The notes under the pieces: generated by a model
Databases searched by the model: none
The model's input: only the letters and a program-made list of their open reading frames with translations
Told to the model about the DNA's origin: nothing
Translations under genes and position numbers: made by a program
From: Flammeovirga pacifica
GTDB lineage: Bacteria; Bacteroidota; Bacteroidia; Cytophagales; Flammeovirgaceae
NCBI RefSeq assembly: GCF_000807855.2
Contig: NZ_JRYR02000001.1
Span: forward strand, 1,605,881-1,669,880
DNA length: 64,000 nt
Direction: 5' to 3'
In this document: positions 1-10,311 of the stretch, piece by piece
Numbering within the stretch: position 1 is the first letter of the stretch
Layout: each line of letters opens with the position of its first letter

Positions 1-1
1 A

Positions 2-2230
2 TCAGAAATAGAATTGGCTGATATCGCATATCAAGAAGGTAATTACTTTCTTGCTTTAGAAAAATATCAGAAGGTAGAAATTCGAGATATGCATTCTTGT
101 GAGTTAAAATATAAAATCGCAAAATGTTACCTCAAATCTCCCTTTAAGGTAAAAGAAGCACTTCCCTATCTTAAATATTTAATTCAAAATGATTGTGATG
201 ATGTTGCTGTAGATTATTTATATTTCTATGCACATGTATTACAACTTCAACATAATTATATTGAGGCTATTAATTATTATAATGAATACCTCGAAAATGA
301 GACTACACTCAAAAAAGAATTTGATGATGTTGAATTAAAAATCAAACAATGCGAAAATGGAATTAAGTTAGGAAGTATTCAAAGTAGTTCATCTGAAACT
401 ACGGCGATTATGGATATTCCAATCAATACTTCTTATGATGAATCTGCTCCTATCATTTCAAAAAGAGATAATTTCATCGTATTTAGCTCAAAAAGACAAG
501 TTGATAGTTATAACTATGTTTATGGAGATCAATATGCTTTTCTTCCAAAAGATTTAGAAAGTGCTGATAGAGATATCTATTTATCTTATCGTAAAGGTGT
601 ACAATTCTCACACCCTTATCCTCAATTCGACGGAGATTACAGAGAAATATACCCCTTATATGTAGAAGATGGTTCGTATATGCTTCTTTACATAGAGTAT
701 CCATCAGATGCTATAGATAAAGGAAATATCTATGAGACAAAAGTGAAAAAAGGGAGATGGCAAAAACCAAAGAAACTAAATTCTAAGATAAATTCTAATC
801 ATACAGAAAAAGGTGCGATTATAGCCAATAATGGCACTACTATTTATTTTTCATCGAACAGACCTGGAGGACAAGGTGGTTTTGATTTATACAAATCAAT
901 CCGCGTTGGAAAAGACGATTGGTCAAAGCCTATTAATTTAGGACCTACAATCAATGGACCTAATGATGAAGTATTTCCTTATGTACATAATGATAACAAA
1001 ACGCTTTATTATAGTACGAATGGAATTTTATCTATGGGAGGTTTTGATATTGTAAAATCAACAAAAGAAGGTGCTAATTGGAGTAGACCTAAAAATTTAG
1101 GTGCTCATGTAAACTCTCCTTTTAATGAAATGCAATTCTCTCAGATCCCAAGTAAACGGTATTCGTATTTTACTTCTGATAGACAAGACCAACAATCTGT
1201 AGGCGGAAAAGATATTTATGCCATTTTCAAGCCTGTTCATAAAATGAAACGTGCTATTGTTACAGGTAAAATTAAGGTTTTAAAAAATGGACAAAGCCTG
1301 CCGATTACCTTATTGGTAAAAGACAATAGCAATATTACCTACAAAAAATACGTCTATGACCCTTCTCCAGATGTAGGTAAGTTTTTCATGATTTTACCTC
1401 CTTCTAAAAATTACAGTATTATCATTAAATACAACGATAGCGAACTGTATACCTTAAATATTGACCTTCCAAAAGACACTTACAGGTATCAGTTAGATAA
1501 AGAATTTGAACTTAAAGAAATTGAAGTTTTCAATAAGGTGGTTGGGTATGATGTTATTCCAAATGAAACTAGATTTGAGGTTACTACCTTTGATGAACTA
1601 AAAAACCAAAATCAGGAAGAAGTTACTGATGCAAGATATGATGCATTGCTAATGTTGATGGAAATGATTGTCGATAGAACAGATAAAGATGGCTTAGCCA
1701 ATTTAAATGATTTAGACGATCCTATTAAAGACATTTCCCTTCCTAATACTTCCAATACTTCTAACAGTCCTGATCCTTACTACACACCTTTATTGGATCT
1801 TATAGAGAAAGCTTTTAACGAAGCCGACCCAAGTTTACTAACCTCTTTGGATAGTGTTCGAGGAGATCAAGGCGATAAAGTGGTTAAAGTACCTAGCTTG
1901 AATTTAAAACAGAATGTAATTGTTGAAGAAAGGTATTATTTCCCTGAAAAAGAATTTGATATATCAACCGAAAATAAGTTAAGCTTAAATGAACTTTCTA
2001 CCTTCTTAAAAGAAAGAGACAACATTGTTCTTGATGTCGTTTGGTTCTCTTCTGAAGATGAAAATAAAACATTATCTAGCGTAGATCAACTCAATGAAAT
2101 GAGAATGAATTCTATACTAAATTACCTTGCAGCAAAAGGTGTTTCGCGATGGAAATATCATATCAAGAATAAAACAATAAAAACTTCCCAGGATAATGCT
2201 TGTATCCTATTATCCGTAAGAATAAAATAA
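2..2230 (+). CDS. TPR / PD40 beta-propeller / OmpA-like envelope protein (5' partial)
   Basis: The frame is open to the left edge, so the true start lies upstream; the first visible start-like codon is TTG at 14. In order from that codon one sees TPR-like helices (about residues 1-110), PD40/WD40-like propeller blades (about 130-400, with repeats such as FSSNRPGGQGGFDLY and YYSTNGILSMGGFDI), a beta-sandwich resembling a carboxypeptidase regulatory domain (about 410-500), and a C-terminal segment (about 635-738) that resembles an OmpA-like domain but lacks the usual peptidoglycan-binding Asp and Arg. This order recalls PorE-type envelope proteins of Bacteroidota. It ends 1 bp before a YfiR-like gene and so heads an apparent operon in which it would occupy the place of YfiB, the OmpA-like partner. 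Domain order is visible; the signalling role is inferred. Confidence 0.75.
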   Translation, partial: SEIELADIAYQEGNYFLALEKYQKVEIRDMHSCELKYKIAKCYLKSPFKVKEALPYLKYLIQNDCDDVAVDYLYFYAHVLQLQHNYIEAINYYNEYLENETTLKKEFDDVELKIKQCENGIKLGSIQSSSSETTAIMDIPINTSYDESAPIISKRDNFIVFSSKRQVDSYNYVYGDQYAFLPKDLESADRDIYLSYRKGVQFSHPYPQFDGDYREIYPLYVEDGSYMLLYIEYPSDAIDKGNIYETKVKKGRWQKPKKLNSKINSNHTEKGAIIANNGTTIYFSSNRPGGQGGFDLYKSIRVGKDDWSKPINLGPTINGPNDEVFPYVHNDNKTLYYSTNGILSMGGFDIVKSTKEGANWSRPKNLGAHVNSPFNEMQFSQIPSKRYSYFTSDRQDQQSVGGKDIYAIFKPVHKMKRAIVTGKIKVLKNGQSLPITLLVKDNSNITYKKYVYDPSPDVGKFFMILPPSKNYSIIIKYNDSELYTLNIDLPKDTYRYQLDKEFELKEIEVFNKVVGYDVIPNETRFEVTTFDELKNQNQEEVTDARYDALLMLMEMIVDRTDKDGLANLNDLDDPIKDISLPNTSNTSNSPDPYYTPLLDLIEKAFNEADPSLLTSLDSVRGDQGDKVVKVPSLNLKQNVIVEERYYFPEKEFDISTENKLSLNELSTFLKERDNIVLDVVWFSSEDENKTLSSVDQLNEMRMNSILNYLAAKGVSRWKYHIKNKTIKTSQDNACILLSVRIK

Positions 2231-2231
2231 A

Positions 2232-2804
2232 TTGAAAAAACATTTTCAAGACATATCGTTTAAAAAACTACTACTAATTATCAGTGGATTTATTTTTCTA
2301 TTATCTATAGAAAATGCACATGCTCAGTTTGATGAATATGAAAGAAAAGCCGCTATGGTGAATACTTTCGCAAAATTTGTCAATTGGCCAACTAAAGCAT
2401 TTAAAGAAAATAATAAGCTTGTATTAGGCATTTTAGGAGATGATCCATTCGGAGATGTTATTGATAACATGTTCAAGAATAGATATGTCAATGGTCGACA
2501 ATGGGAAATCAGAAGAGGAAACAGTATTAAAGACTTAAAAGGTTCACATATTGTTTTTATGACACAAGGTTTTAGTAATGATGAAATAAAAAGCCTTTTA
2601 TCTGAAATTTATGAAAAGAATAATTCCTTTGTTTTGACCATAGGTGATAATATTCCTAACTTCTGCAAAAATGGAGGTATTATAAATCTTACTCCCAATG
2701 GTTTATATACATTAAACATTGTTTCTGCCAATAAAGCACAACTAACAATCGACGTTAAACTCCTTAACTTAGCAAGTGATATTATTCCGTATGACCCAGA
2801 TTAA
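2232..2804 (+). CDS. YfiR-like periplasmic protein (DUF4154)
   Basis: 190 residues with an N-terminal signal peptide (hydrophobic stretch [14 protein letters not shown], cleavage probably after AHA, about residue 31). The mature part has the YfiR/DUF4154 look: an N-terminal helix containing [15 protein letters not shown], then [10 protein letters not shown], and a C-terminal [20 protein letters not shown] region. In Pseudomonas aeruginosa, YfiR is a periplasmic repressor of the CHASE8-containing cyclase YfiN. The start is TTG at 2232; the next in-frame ATG (codon 42) would remove the signal peptide, so TTG is required. It lies 1 bp after the upstream stop and overlaps the next gene, whose product has a matching CHASE8-like sensor. 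Family assignment is good; target and signal are inferred. Confidence 0.85.
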   Translation: MKKHFQDISFKKLLLIISGFIFLLSIENAHAQFDEYERKAAMVNTFAKFVNWPTKAFKENNKLVLGILGDDPFGDVIDNMFKNRYVNGRQWEIRRGNSIKDLKGSHIVFMTQGFSNDEIKSLLSEIYEKNNSFVLTIGDNIPNFCKNGGIINLTPNGLYTLNIVSANKAQLTIDVKLLNLASDIIPYDPD

Positions 2805-4764
2805 AAAACTATATCAGCAATCTTTAAGAATTAGACTTATTGGTATCATACTATTAGTAAGTTTAATCGCCTCATCTCTCTCTACAATTTTGTATTGCAC
2901 CTACGATTTTCAACAATACAAAATGAAATTCATTAACGACACCCAGCAATTAGCTAAAATTATTGGCGATAATAACGATGCATCAGTTGAGTTACAACAA
3001 GTAAATGCCGCACAGAGAAATCTAGCAGAATTATTAGTAGAACAAGAACAAATTCTCACAGGTGTTATTTTTGATAAAGAACAACGCTTATTCGCTTATT
3101 ATAATCACAATGCAGTCAAATTAGCTGAAGCTGATTCTACTTATCAAACTAAAAACATTTTACTTGATAAGGAATGGCAGTTATCTCATGCTGATTTCAT
3201 CCCTAAATACACTCAGAACGAAACCAATTTCTCATTAATTGACAATCATCTAGATATTTATGTAAGTACATTTGATGAAAATGGTAGAATAAATACGGTT
3301 TTTCTTAGATCGAATTTAAATACTATACAAGGTCGACTTACTACCTACTTTATCATGTTTATTGTTATCGTTGGTTCTGTTGTACTCTTAGTATTCTTTC
3401 TCTCTGTTCCTTTACAAAGAACGATCTCAAAGCCTATTCTTGATCTTGAAAAAACGGCGCATAATATTTCTAATAAAAAAGATTTTTCAATTCGTATCAG
3501 TGAAAAGCGTAATGATGAAATAGGTCAATTAATCAATGCTTTTAATGATATGCTATCAAAGATTGAAGAGCAAAATGAATCTTTAATACACGCTAAAGAA
3601 GTCGCAGAAAGTTCTGCTAATGCAAAACAAGAGTTTTTAGCGAATATGTCCCATGAAATTAGAACACCTATTAATGGGGTAATGGGCATGGCCGATTTAC
3701 TTACTGACACCCCTTTGGATGATGAGCAAAAACACTTATTAAAGGTACTCAAAGGATCAGCAGACCATCTATTAGTAGTGATCAATGATATTCTTGATGT
3801 TTCCAAAATCGAATCTGGGAAATTAGCATTAGAGACCACTAAAATGGATCTTTATGAAATCCTAAATAACATCATAGAAACACATCAATTAGAATCTGAG
3901 AAAAAAGGGTTAAATGCTCTTTTAGATATTTCTAAAAATGTCCCTCAATTTGTAATTGGTGATCCTGTTCGATTAAAACAAATTTTGATTAACCTAGTCT
4001 CCAATGCTATTAAATTTACTTTTGAAGGTAGTGTGATTATTACGGTTAGATGCTTAAGTAGTAACGAAGAAGATACAAAGCTACAATTTGCTGTAAAAGA
4101 TTCAGGGATAGGTATACCAAAAGATAAAATAGATCAAATATTTGACAGTTTCACCCAGGCATCAAATGCTACAACAAGAAAATTTGGTGGTACTGGATTA
4201 GGTTTAAGTATATCGAAACAGCTTGTTGAATTACAAGGTGGAGAAATGTTTGTTGAAAGTAAACCCAACTACGGAAGCACTTTTTATTTTGATATTACTT
4301 TCAAGAATTATGTTGAAATAAAAACTGATAAGGTCCACAATCAAGAAATTCCTAAAGTAGTAACTGAAAAGAAAGATACTATTGAAACAGTAAAAAAAGT
4401 ACTCTTAGTCGAAGACAATGAAGTGAATCAAATGTTGGTGCTTCGCTTATTAAAAAAATGGGGATACGAAACGGATGTTGCTGACAACGGTCTTATCGCA
4501 ATAGAAAAATTAGAAAAAGAGGCATTCCATCTTATTTTAATGGATGTACATATGCCTGAAATGGATGGATATACAGCAACAAAAAAGATTCGATCGGACT
4601 TTGAAGAACCGATCAAATCTATTCCTATTATTGCCATGACTGCTTCTGCCTTAAAAGGCGAATTCGAAAGATGTAAAGAAGCAGGAATGAATGATTATAT
4701 CTCTAAACCTTTTAAGAAAGATATTTTAGAGGGAAAAGTACAAGAACTAATTGATTCTAATTAG
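2791..4764 (+). CDS. Hybrid sensor histidine kinase, CHASE8-HAMP-HisKA-HATPase-REC
   Basis: 657 residues from the ATG at 2791, which overlaps the YfiR-like gene by 14 bp; a GTG at 2776 is also in frame. A first membrane helix (about 10-33) is followed by a periplasmic CHASE8-type domain (about 35-180), a second helix (about 185-208), HAMP (to about 262), HisKA with phospho-acceptor His288 in SHEIRTP, HATPase_c with DSGIGIP and GGTGLGLS, and a receiver with Asp585 in [18 protein letters not shown]8 is the sensor of the diguanylate cyclase YfiN, which YfiR holds inactive; here the output is a phosphorelay instead of GGDEF. No DNA-binding regulator lies beside it, so the phosphate acceptor is unknown. 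The 3' end overlaps convergent aroQ by 4 bp. Confidence 0.9.
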   Translation: MTQIKKLYQQSLRIRLIGIILLVSLIASSLSTILYCTYDFQQYKMKFINDTQQLAKIIGDNNDASVELQQVNAAQRNLAELLVEQEQILTGVIFDKEQRLFAYYNHNAVKLAEADSTYQTKNILLDKEWQLSHADFIPKYTQNETNFSLIDNHLDIYVSTFDENGRINTVFLRSNLNTIQGRLTTYFIMFIVIVGSVVLLVFFLSVPLQRTISKPILDLEKTAHNISNKKDFSIRISEKRNDEIGQLINAFNDMLSKIEEQNESLIHAKEVAESSANAKQEFLANMSHEIRTPINGVMGMADLLTDTPLDDEQKHLLKVLKGSADHLLVVINDILDVSKIESGKLALETTKMDLYEILNNIIETHQLESEKKGLNALLDISKNVPQFVIGDPVRLKQILINLVSNAIKFTFEGSVIITVRCLSSNEEDTKLQFAVKDSGIGIPKDKIDQIFDSFTQASNATTRKFGGTGLGLSISKQLVELQGGEMFVESKPNYGSTFYFDITFKNYVEIKTDKVHNQEIPKVVTEKKDTIETVKKVLLVEDNEVNQMLVLRLLKKWGYETDVADNGLIAIEKLEKEAFHLILMDVHMPEMDGYTATKKIRSDFEEPIKSIPIIAMTASALKGEFERCKEAGMNDYISKPFKKDILEGKVQELIDSN

Positions 4765-5180
4765 TCTTCCGTAAAATACCTTACCCCTAATTCATATCCT
4801 TTTAATCCTAAACCTGCAATTGTACCTACACAGTTTTTAGCCATATAACTATGATGTCTAAATGCTTCTCTAGCGTGCACATTAGAAATATGTACTTCAA
4901 TCACTTTTGTTTCTACACCTGCAATAGCATCAGCAATAGCTACAGAAGTATGAGTATACGCACCTGCATTAAAAACTATTCCATCATAACTAAACCCAAC
5001 TTCATGAATCCAATCCACAAGAGTTCCTTCATGATTTGATTGTCTATATTCCAAATCAACATTAGGAAATGTGTTTTTTAACTGCTTAAAATAATCTTCA
5101 AAACTTTGATTACCGTAAATTGTCGGTTCTCTTTTTCCTAATAGATTTAAGTTTGGTCCGTTTAATATTAAAATCTTCAT
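4761..5180 (-). CDS. aroQ: 3-dehydroquinate dehydratase, type II
   Basis: Third step of the shikimate pathway: dehydration of 3-dehydroquinate to 3-dehydroshikimate in the cytoplasm. The 139-residue length is normal for the dodecameric type II enzyme. Diagnostic segments are [19 protein letters not shown] with catalytic Arg17 and Tyr22, [28 protein letters not shown], and [20 protein letters not shown] with the catalytic His. It is a single gene, convergent with the hybrid kinase (4 bp overlap) and divergent from HMG-CoA reductase. No convincing promoter was found upstream of it. Confidence 0.97.
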   Translation of the reverse strand: MKILILNGPNLNLLGKREPTIYGNQSFEDYFKQLKNTFPNVDLEYRQSNHEGTLVDWIHEVGFSYDGIVFNAGAYTHTSVAIADAIAGVETKVIEVHISNVHAREAFRHHSYMAKNCVGTIAGLGLKGYELGVRYFTED

Positions 5181-5248
5181 TTTGAATAAATATTAGTTAA
5201 ATTAGTGTCAGAACAATAGGTAATAAAAAATTATACTAAATACATGAT

Positions 5249-5256
5249 TACTTTTG
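5249..5256 (+). promoter_or_regulatory. Candidate -7 element for HMG-CoA reductase
   Basis: TACTTTTG matches the Bacteroidota -7 consensus TAnnTTTG. No TTTG is present at the expected -33 position (about 5226-5229), so the promoter is only half supported. Transcription from it would begin near 5263 and allow either the TTG start at 5277 or the ATG at 5325. Confidence 0.4.
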
Positions 5257-5324
5257 TTTATTGATCGAACACATATTTGATTAACAAGAAACTATTTTTT
5301 ATTTCCACCACCAAATTACAAGAT

Positions 5325-6869
5325 ATGTTTATACCTAGTATGTTATTAAAGCAACTCTATAACAGAGGCAGTTTAAAAAACACTGATAAAGGTATTAGTT
5401 TTTCTATTAAAAATAGATTAAAAGATGCTGAGCTAAAAGAAATTTCACACATTAAAATTAATGGCAATGAGATAGACCTTAATCAAATCATATTAACTAC
5501 ATCAGAATCAACTGAAATCAAAGCAACTTCAATTACAAAAGATAATCGTATTGATTTCCCTTTAAGAAAAACTATACAAATTAACATTTTGAATCATGAT
5601 CCTTTACCAATTGAAAGACATGAATTAGAAGTAAGTGTTAAAGCTTCTCCTTTTGGGAATCTAAAATTATCAGTCAACGATTCTGTTGTAGACCCTGCCA
5701 AGGTGGAAAAAAAATTACCTCGTGATGAAATGGACGACTTTGGAGATGAGATCATCAAAGAACGTCAAAAATATATCTCTGAGTTTGCTAAAAAGCCTAT
5801 AAATCATATCGGTAAATACTCGATTGACCCTCATGATTTGGCTGGAAATATTGAGCATTTTACTGGGGTTGCTCAAATTCCTATGGGATTTGCCGGACCA
5901 ATTAAAGTGAATGGAGAACATGCTATTGGAGAATTTATGATTCCTATGGCTACTACAGAAGGAACACTTGTGGCGTCATATAACAGAGGAATGAAAGTGG
6001 CAAACATGTGTGGTGGTATCAAAGTTTCTGTAGTAGACGATGCAATGCAAAGAGCTCCTGTTTTTGAGTTTATTGATGCTAGAGGTGCTAGAGATTTTGT
6101 TCAATGGATAAAACTAAATTTTGATAAGATAAAAGAAGAAGCAGAAACCACTTCTTCTATCGCTGATTTAGTTTATATCGACCACTTCCTATCAAACAAA
6201 TTCGCTTTCTTAAGATTTAATTTTAAAACTGGAGATGCAGCGGGTCAAAACATGGTGGGTAGAGCCACTTTTGCAGCTTGTAGTTGGATTCTAGATCAAT
6301 ATCCTGGAATTAAAAATTTCTTCTTAGAATCTAACTTTGCCACAGATAAAAAAGCTTCTCAGATCAATATTATGAGAACAAGAGGTAAACGTGTCACTGC
6401 TGAGGTAACATTAAAAAAAGAGATCTTACAACAATATATGAGAGTTGAACCAGCACAATTGGATCACCACTCTAGAATTGCTGCTATTGGCTCCTTTTTG
6501 TCTGGTGTAAATAATACCGGACTGCATTCTCCAAATGGCATTACAGCTATGTTTATTGCCACTGGGCAGGATGTTGCCAATGTATCCGAATCTTCTGCTG
6601 GTATTATATATACAGAATTAACAGAAGAAGGAGATTTATACCTTTCTATGACAATACCTTCCCTAATTATTGCCACATATGGCGGAGGGACAGGAATTGG
6701 CACCCAAAAAGAATCATTAGAATTATTAAACTGTTATGGCAAAGGCAAAGCTTATAAGTTTGCTGAGATTGTAGCTGCTGTAGTACTCGCAGGAGAAATT
6801 TCTCTAGCATCAGCCATTTCTTCTTCTGATTGGGTGAGTTCTCATGAACAATATGGAAGAAACAGGTAA
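5325..6869 (+). CDS. Hydroxymethylglutaryl-CoA reductase
   Basis: Reduces HMG-CoA to mevalonate, the committed step of the mevalonate isoprenoid route. The catalytic quartet is visible: Glu212 in TTEGTLVASYNRG, Lys342 in ATDKKASQIN, Asp416 in TGQDVANV and His507 in SSHEQYG, numbered from ATG 5325. The NAD(P) loop region GDAAGQNMVGRA is also present. About 130 residues precede the catalytic core; they begin MFIPSMLLKQLYNRGSLKN and form a domain I cannot assign. No membrane helix is seen, so the enzyme is soluble. An in-frame TTG at 5277 would add 16 residues; ATG was preferred. It stands alone between divergent aroQ and a convergent Nudix gene. Confidence 0.93.
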   Translation: MFIPSMLLKQLYNRGSLKNTDKGISFSIKNRLKDAELKEISHIKINGNEIDLNQIILTTSESTEIKATSITKDNRIDFPLRKTIQINILNHDPLPIERHELEVSVKASPFGNLKLSVNDSVVDPAKVEKKLPRDEMDDFGDEIIKERQKYISEFAKKPINHIGKYSIDPHDLAGNIEHFTGVAQIPMGFAGPIKVNGEHAIGEFMIPMATTEGTLVASYNRGMKVANMCGGIKVSVVDDAMQRAPVFEFIDARGARDFVQWIKLNFDKIKEEAETTSSIADLVYIDHFLSNKFAFLRFNFKTGDAAGQNMVGRATFAACSWILDQYPGIKNFFLESNFATDKKASQINIMRTRGKRVTAEVTLKKEILQQYMRVEPAQLDHHSRIAAIGSFLSGVNNTGLHSPNGITAMFIATGQDVANVSESSAGIIYTELTEEGDLYLSMTIPSLIIATYGGGTGIGTQKESLELLNCYGKGKAYKFAEIVAAVVLAGEISLASAISSSDWVSSHEQYGRNR

Positions 6870-6883
6870 CGAGATATCTTCAC

Positions 6884-6930
6884 AAAAACAAAAAAGTACA
6901 AGGCTTAATGTCTTGTACTTTTTTGTTTTT
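6884..6930. terminator. Bidirectional intrinsic terminator
   Basis: A 19-bp perfect inverted repeat (6884-6902 with 6912-6930, 9-base loop) has A-rich and T-rich outer ends, so it can terminate both the HMG-CoA reductase transcript and the convergent Nudix transcript. Confidence 0.85.
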
Positions 6931-6957
6931 TATACTAGTGATTTGAATCAATTAGTA

Positions 6958-7353
6958 TTAAATATGCTGTAATATCTCATGATTTGAGGAAGCCAATAAA
7001 TAAGTCTCTACCTCATTTTTTGATACCCAAACAGCTGCATCGTGTTCCAATAATTTTATATCCCCAGATACTATTTTCACCCTAAAAGTATGTAAATCCA
7101 AAGAGACTTCGGGATAATGATAGACATGCTGACAAACTTTATTGATTACCTCTACTTCTATATCAAATTCTTCTTTTAATTCTCGAACTATAGCGTGTTC
7201 AGGATCTTCTCCTTCTTCAATTTTTCCTCCTGCAAATTCCCATTGCCCTCCTAAATGTCGATCTAACGGTCTTTTTGCTAGTAAGAATTCTTCTGGACTA
7301 TCAGGATTTATAATCACTGCGGTAGCCACTTGAAGTAATTGTTTTGTTGTCAT
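6958..7353 (-). CDS. Nudix hydrolase, MutT-like
   Basis: 131 residues, the size of MutT-type (8-oxo-)dGTP diphosphatases. The Nudix box is GGKIEEGEDPEHAIVRELKE followed by EF: the metal-binding REL-x-EE core is intact, while the final Gly of the consensus (REUXEEXGU) is Asp. The preceding AKRPLDRHLGGQWEFAGG matches the MutT subgroup that cleans nucleotide pools. It lies downstream of parC on the same strand but a terminator separates them, so it is probably transcribed separately. The exact substrate cannot be read from the sequence. Confidence 0.85.
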   Translation of the reverse strand: MTTKQLLQVATAVIINPDSPEEFLLAKRPLDRHLGGQWEFAGGKIEEGEDPEHAIVRELKEEFDIEVEVINKVCQHVYHYPEVSLDLHTFRVKIVSGDIKLLEHDAAVWVSKNEVETYLLASSNHEILQHI

Positions 7354-7411
7354 AAAGTAGTAGTAATCAAAAGTGATGAATGATTAAAGCTATAAATATT
7401 AAACAAATAAA

Positions 7412-7440
7412 AAAAGGGTAGTATTGACTACTACCCTTTT
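7412..7440 (-). terminator. Intrinsic terminator of parC
   Basis: An AAAAGGGTAGT/ACTACCCTTTT stem just beyond the parC stop, followed on the minus strand by a long T run (complement of 7404-7416). Confidence 0.8.
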
Positions 7441-7456
7441 GCTATTATTATTTCAA

Positions 7457-10030
7457 TTAGAATAACCTTAATGAATCGTGACCATCATTAGCGTCATCAT
7501 CAGAATTATCTTCTTTTTTTACCTTGATATCTGTAGTATCTACTGGGTCATCCTGACTTAATATTTTGGCATCAGTCACTCTATCATGAGGTATTTTATT
7601 ACCTAATGCTTTCCAGCCTTTCACTTCTACAAATTCTTTAAGATTTACCTGATACTTTTCACGTTTCCTACCATTGGTATAAGTTAATTCTACCAATGGT
7701 GACATTTGTGTAGTAACTACTAATAACCTCGAAGCATTCGATTCATTTATAAATTTGAATTTCTTGTTCATTGTTGAGGTTTCGATATGGAAGCGTTTGA
7801 TATAATACTGTCTATTGTTCGTATCATAATGCACCGCTGAAATTGCTTTGTACGGTAAGAACTTCTCAATTAGTACTACCTTTTTAGCATCATATCGGTT
7901 AGTAATTTCAAAGTTGGTCAGTTCATATTCTCCATCTTCATAGAAAATAATAATTCTATCCTCGTCTTTAAATTTACCTAAATATTTACCATTCTCGTCT
8001 TTATTCAGTAATCCAACTGCTTCATCGTACCATAGATCAATTGCTGGTAGTGTTGAAACACCTTCCCTTTTTAAAGTGACTCTTCTAACAGGATATTTGG
8101 TCAAAATATTACCTTGAGAACCTCTACCCTTAATTTCTAAATCAGCAAAATCATATTCAAAAGATTTTACTTTAGCAGAACAATTAGGTGAAAGAGATAC
8201 CCCAACTACCTCTGCTTCTCCATTTGGATTACTAGAGAAGTAAGTTACTTTTGATTTTGGAGATCCTTTAGTGACGTTATATTCTTTATCCCTAGTAAAA
8301 CTAGGTACTTGGAAACGTTTTACTCTAGTGATACCTGTAGCTCCGTCTAAATAGATTGCGTTAAATACTTTACGCTCATCCCCTTTTACATATACCTCTA
8401 CATGGATGATATTCTTGCCTACAAATTTCTTGTCACCAATTTTAGTAACTTGGTATTCACCTGTATTTCTAAAGACGATAATATCATCGATATCTGAGCA
8501 ATCCATAACTTCTTCGACACCTTCTTCTTTCTTGAGATTGTAACCTACAAAGCCTTCTTTCTTATTGACATAAAGTTTTGCATTATTAGCCGCAACCTTT
8601 GAAGCTTGGATTGTATCAAACGTAGTTAATTCTGTAAGACGCTCATGATCTTTTCCGTATTTCTTCAATAAGTTTTGGAAATAATCAATGGCGTATTCAA
8701 TAATATGAATCAAATGATGTCTTACTTCTTTTAACTCTTCTAATAAAGTACGAAGTAATTCATCTGCTTTAAATGTATCGAATTTTGAGATTCTTTTGAT
8801 TTTAATTTCAGTCAAACGAATGATATCATCTTCGGTAATCTCACGGTAGAAACTTGGTTTAAATGGCTCCAAGCCTTTATCGATGGTTTCGATAACTGCT
8901 TCCCAAGTTTCACATTCTTCAATGTCTCTATATATTCTATTTTCTATGAAGATTTTCTCCAATGAGCTAAATAAAATTTTCTCTTGAAGTTCACTTTCAC
9001 GAATTTTTAGTTCCGTTTCTAAAAGTTTTACTGTAAAATCAGTATCACTTTTTAATATATCTTCTACTCCAATGAAAACGGGCTTATCTCCAATAATTAC
9101 ACACGCATTTGGAGAGATAGATACTTCACAGTCAGTAAAAGCATATAAAGCCGCAATTGTAACATCAGGAGATTGACCACTTGCTAATTGGATTTCTATT
9201 TCTACATCCTTAGCCGTGTTATCAATTACTTTTTTGATTTTGATCTTTCCTTGATCATTGGCTTTAATAATAGAATCAATTAAACTTGAGGTAGTACAAG
9301 TATAAGGAATCTCTTTAATCAATAAAGTCTTGTTATCTGGAGACTCTATTTTAGCTCTATTCCTAATTTTGCCACCTTTAAGACCACTATTGTAATTAGA
9401 ACAATCGGCAAGACCACCTGTTGGAAAATCAGGTAAAAGGTGTACTTTTTTTCCTTTTAAAACATCTATTGATGCTTTGATTAATTCCTTAACGTTATGA
9501 GGCATGATCTTGGTTGCCAAACCAACTGCAATACCTTCAACACCTTGAGATAATAATAAAGGGAATTTTACTGGTAAATTGACGGGCTCTTTTTTACGTC
9601 CATCATAAGATAATTGCCATTCTGTTGTCTTTGGATTAAAAACAACTTCCAATGCAAATTTGGATAATCTAGCTTCAATATAACGAGGAGCAGCTGCACT
9701 ATCTCCTGTTCTTATATCTCCCCAGTTACCTTGTGTTTCTATTAATAGTTCTTTTTGCCCTAAGTTAACAATAGCATCTCCAATAGCTGCATCACCATGT
9801 GGGTGATACTGCATAGTTGAACCAATAATGTTTGCTACTTTATTAAATCGTCCATCATCCAGTTCTTTCATAGAATGAAGGATCCTTCTCTGTACAGGTT
9901 TTAAGCCATCAAAAATACTAGGCACCGCTCTTTCCAAGATTACATAAGAAGCGTAATCAAGAAACCAGTTCTGGTACATACCATCTATATGTATGACGTT
10001 ATTATTATCTGAATTTTGTTCGTTTTCCAC
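7457..10030 (-). CDS. parC: DNA topoisomerase IV subunit A (GyrA/ParC family)
   Basis: 857-residue type IIA topoisomerase breakage-reunion subunit. The N-terminal winged-helix/tower region contains ILERAVPSIFDGLKPVQRRI, the HPHGD motif (about 76-80) and the catalytic Tyr117 in AAPRYIEARL. A C-terminal region with beta-strand repeats and an acidic tail (DNSDDDANDGHDSL) follows. The sequence resembles the Bacteroidota ParC type rather than housekeeping GyrA, which has a GyrA box in its C-terminal domain; none is evident here. The parE partner is not adjacent. A full-consensus promoter lies 44 bp upstream. Confidence 0.9.
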   Translation of the reverse strand: MENEQNSDNNNVIHIDGMYQNWFLDYASYVILERAVPSIFDGLKPVQRRILHSMKELDDGRFNKVANIIGSTMQYHPHGDAAIGDAIVNLGQKELLIETQGNWGDIRTGDSAAAPRYIEARLSKFALEVVFNPKTTEWQLSYDGRKKEPVNLPVKFPLLLSQGVEGIAVGLATKIMPHNVKELIKASIDVLKGKKVHLLPDFPTGGLADCSNYNSGLKGGKIRNRAKIESPDNKTLLIKEIPYTCTTSSLIDSIIKANDQGKIKIKKVIDNTAKDVEIEIQLASGQSPDVTIAALYAFTDCEVSISPNACVIIGDKPVFIGVEDILKSDTDFTVKLLETELKIRESELQEKILFSSLEKIFIENRIYRDIEECETWEAVIETIDKGLEPFKPSFYREITEDDIIRLTEIKIKRISKFDTFKADELLRTLLEELKEVRHHLIHIIEYAIDYFQNLLKKYGKDHERLTELTTFDTIQASKVAANNAKLYVNKKEGFVGYNLKKEEGVEEVMDCSDIDDIIVFRNTGEYQVTKIGDKKFVGKNIIHVEVYVKGDERKVFNAIYLDGATGITRVKRFQVPSFTRDKEYNVTKGSPKSKVTYFSSNPNGEAEVVGVSLSPNCSAKVKSFEYDFADLEIKGRGSQGNILTKYPVRRVTLKREGVSTLPAIDLWYDEAVGLLNKDENGKYLGKFKDEDRIIIFYEDGEYELTNFEITNRYDAKKVVLIEKFLPYKAISAVHYDTNNRQYYIKRFHIETSTMNKKFKFINESNASRLLVVTTQMSPLVELTYTNGRKREKYQVNLKEFVEVKGWKALGNKIPHDRVTDAKILSQDDPVDTTDIKVKKEDNSDDDANDGHDSLRLF

Positions 10031-10073
10031 GTTGTCCTCAAAAATTGGTAGTCAAAAAATATTGCCTAGATCA

Positions 10074-10104
10074 CAAAAATATAGATTTGTTATTCACATA
10101 CAAA
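10074..10104 (-). promoter_or_regulatory. Bacteroidota-type promoter of parC
   Basis: On the minus strand, TTTG (10101-10104), exactly 19 bp, then TATTTTTG (10074-10081), which fits the TTTG-N19-TAnnTTTG consensus completely. The predicted leader is about 35-40 nt. Confidence 0.75.
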
Positions 10105-10311
10105 TGAATCTAATCATATGTGGTAAAATAACACTTATTAATTCATCAAATAATGATCAATATGCAATAAAGTAACAATACTTGATCAAAATATCAACAA
10201 TTCAATCTAATTTATTTTCATCGTTTCCTTTATACTCTTAACAATATTTAAGTTTGGCTACTTATATTTTAAGTTTTTCGTTATTAATTAAGTAATAAAA
10301 GCAAAAAGATC

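Noticed and set aside
10259-10265. TACTTAT upstream of the small secreted protein gene
   Set aside because: One copy without a nitrogen-related gene nearby; probably chance in AT-rich DNA.
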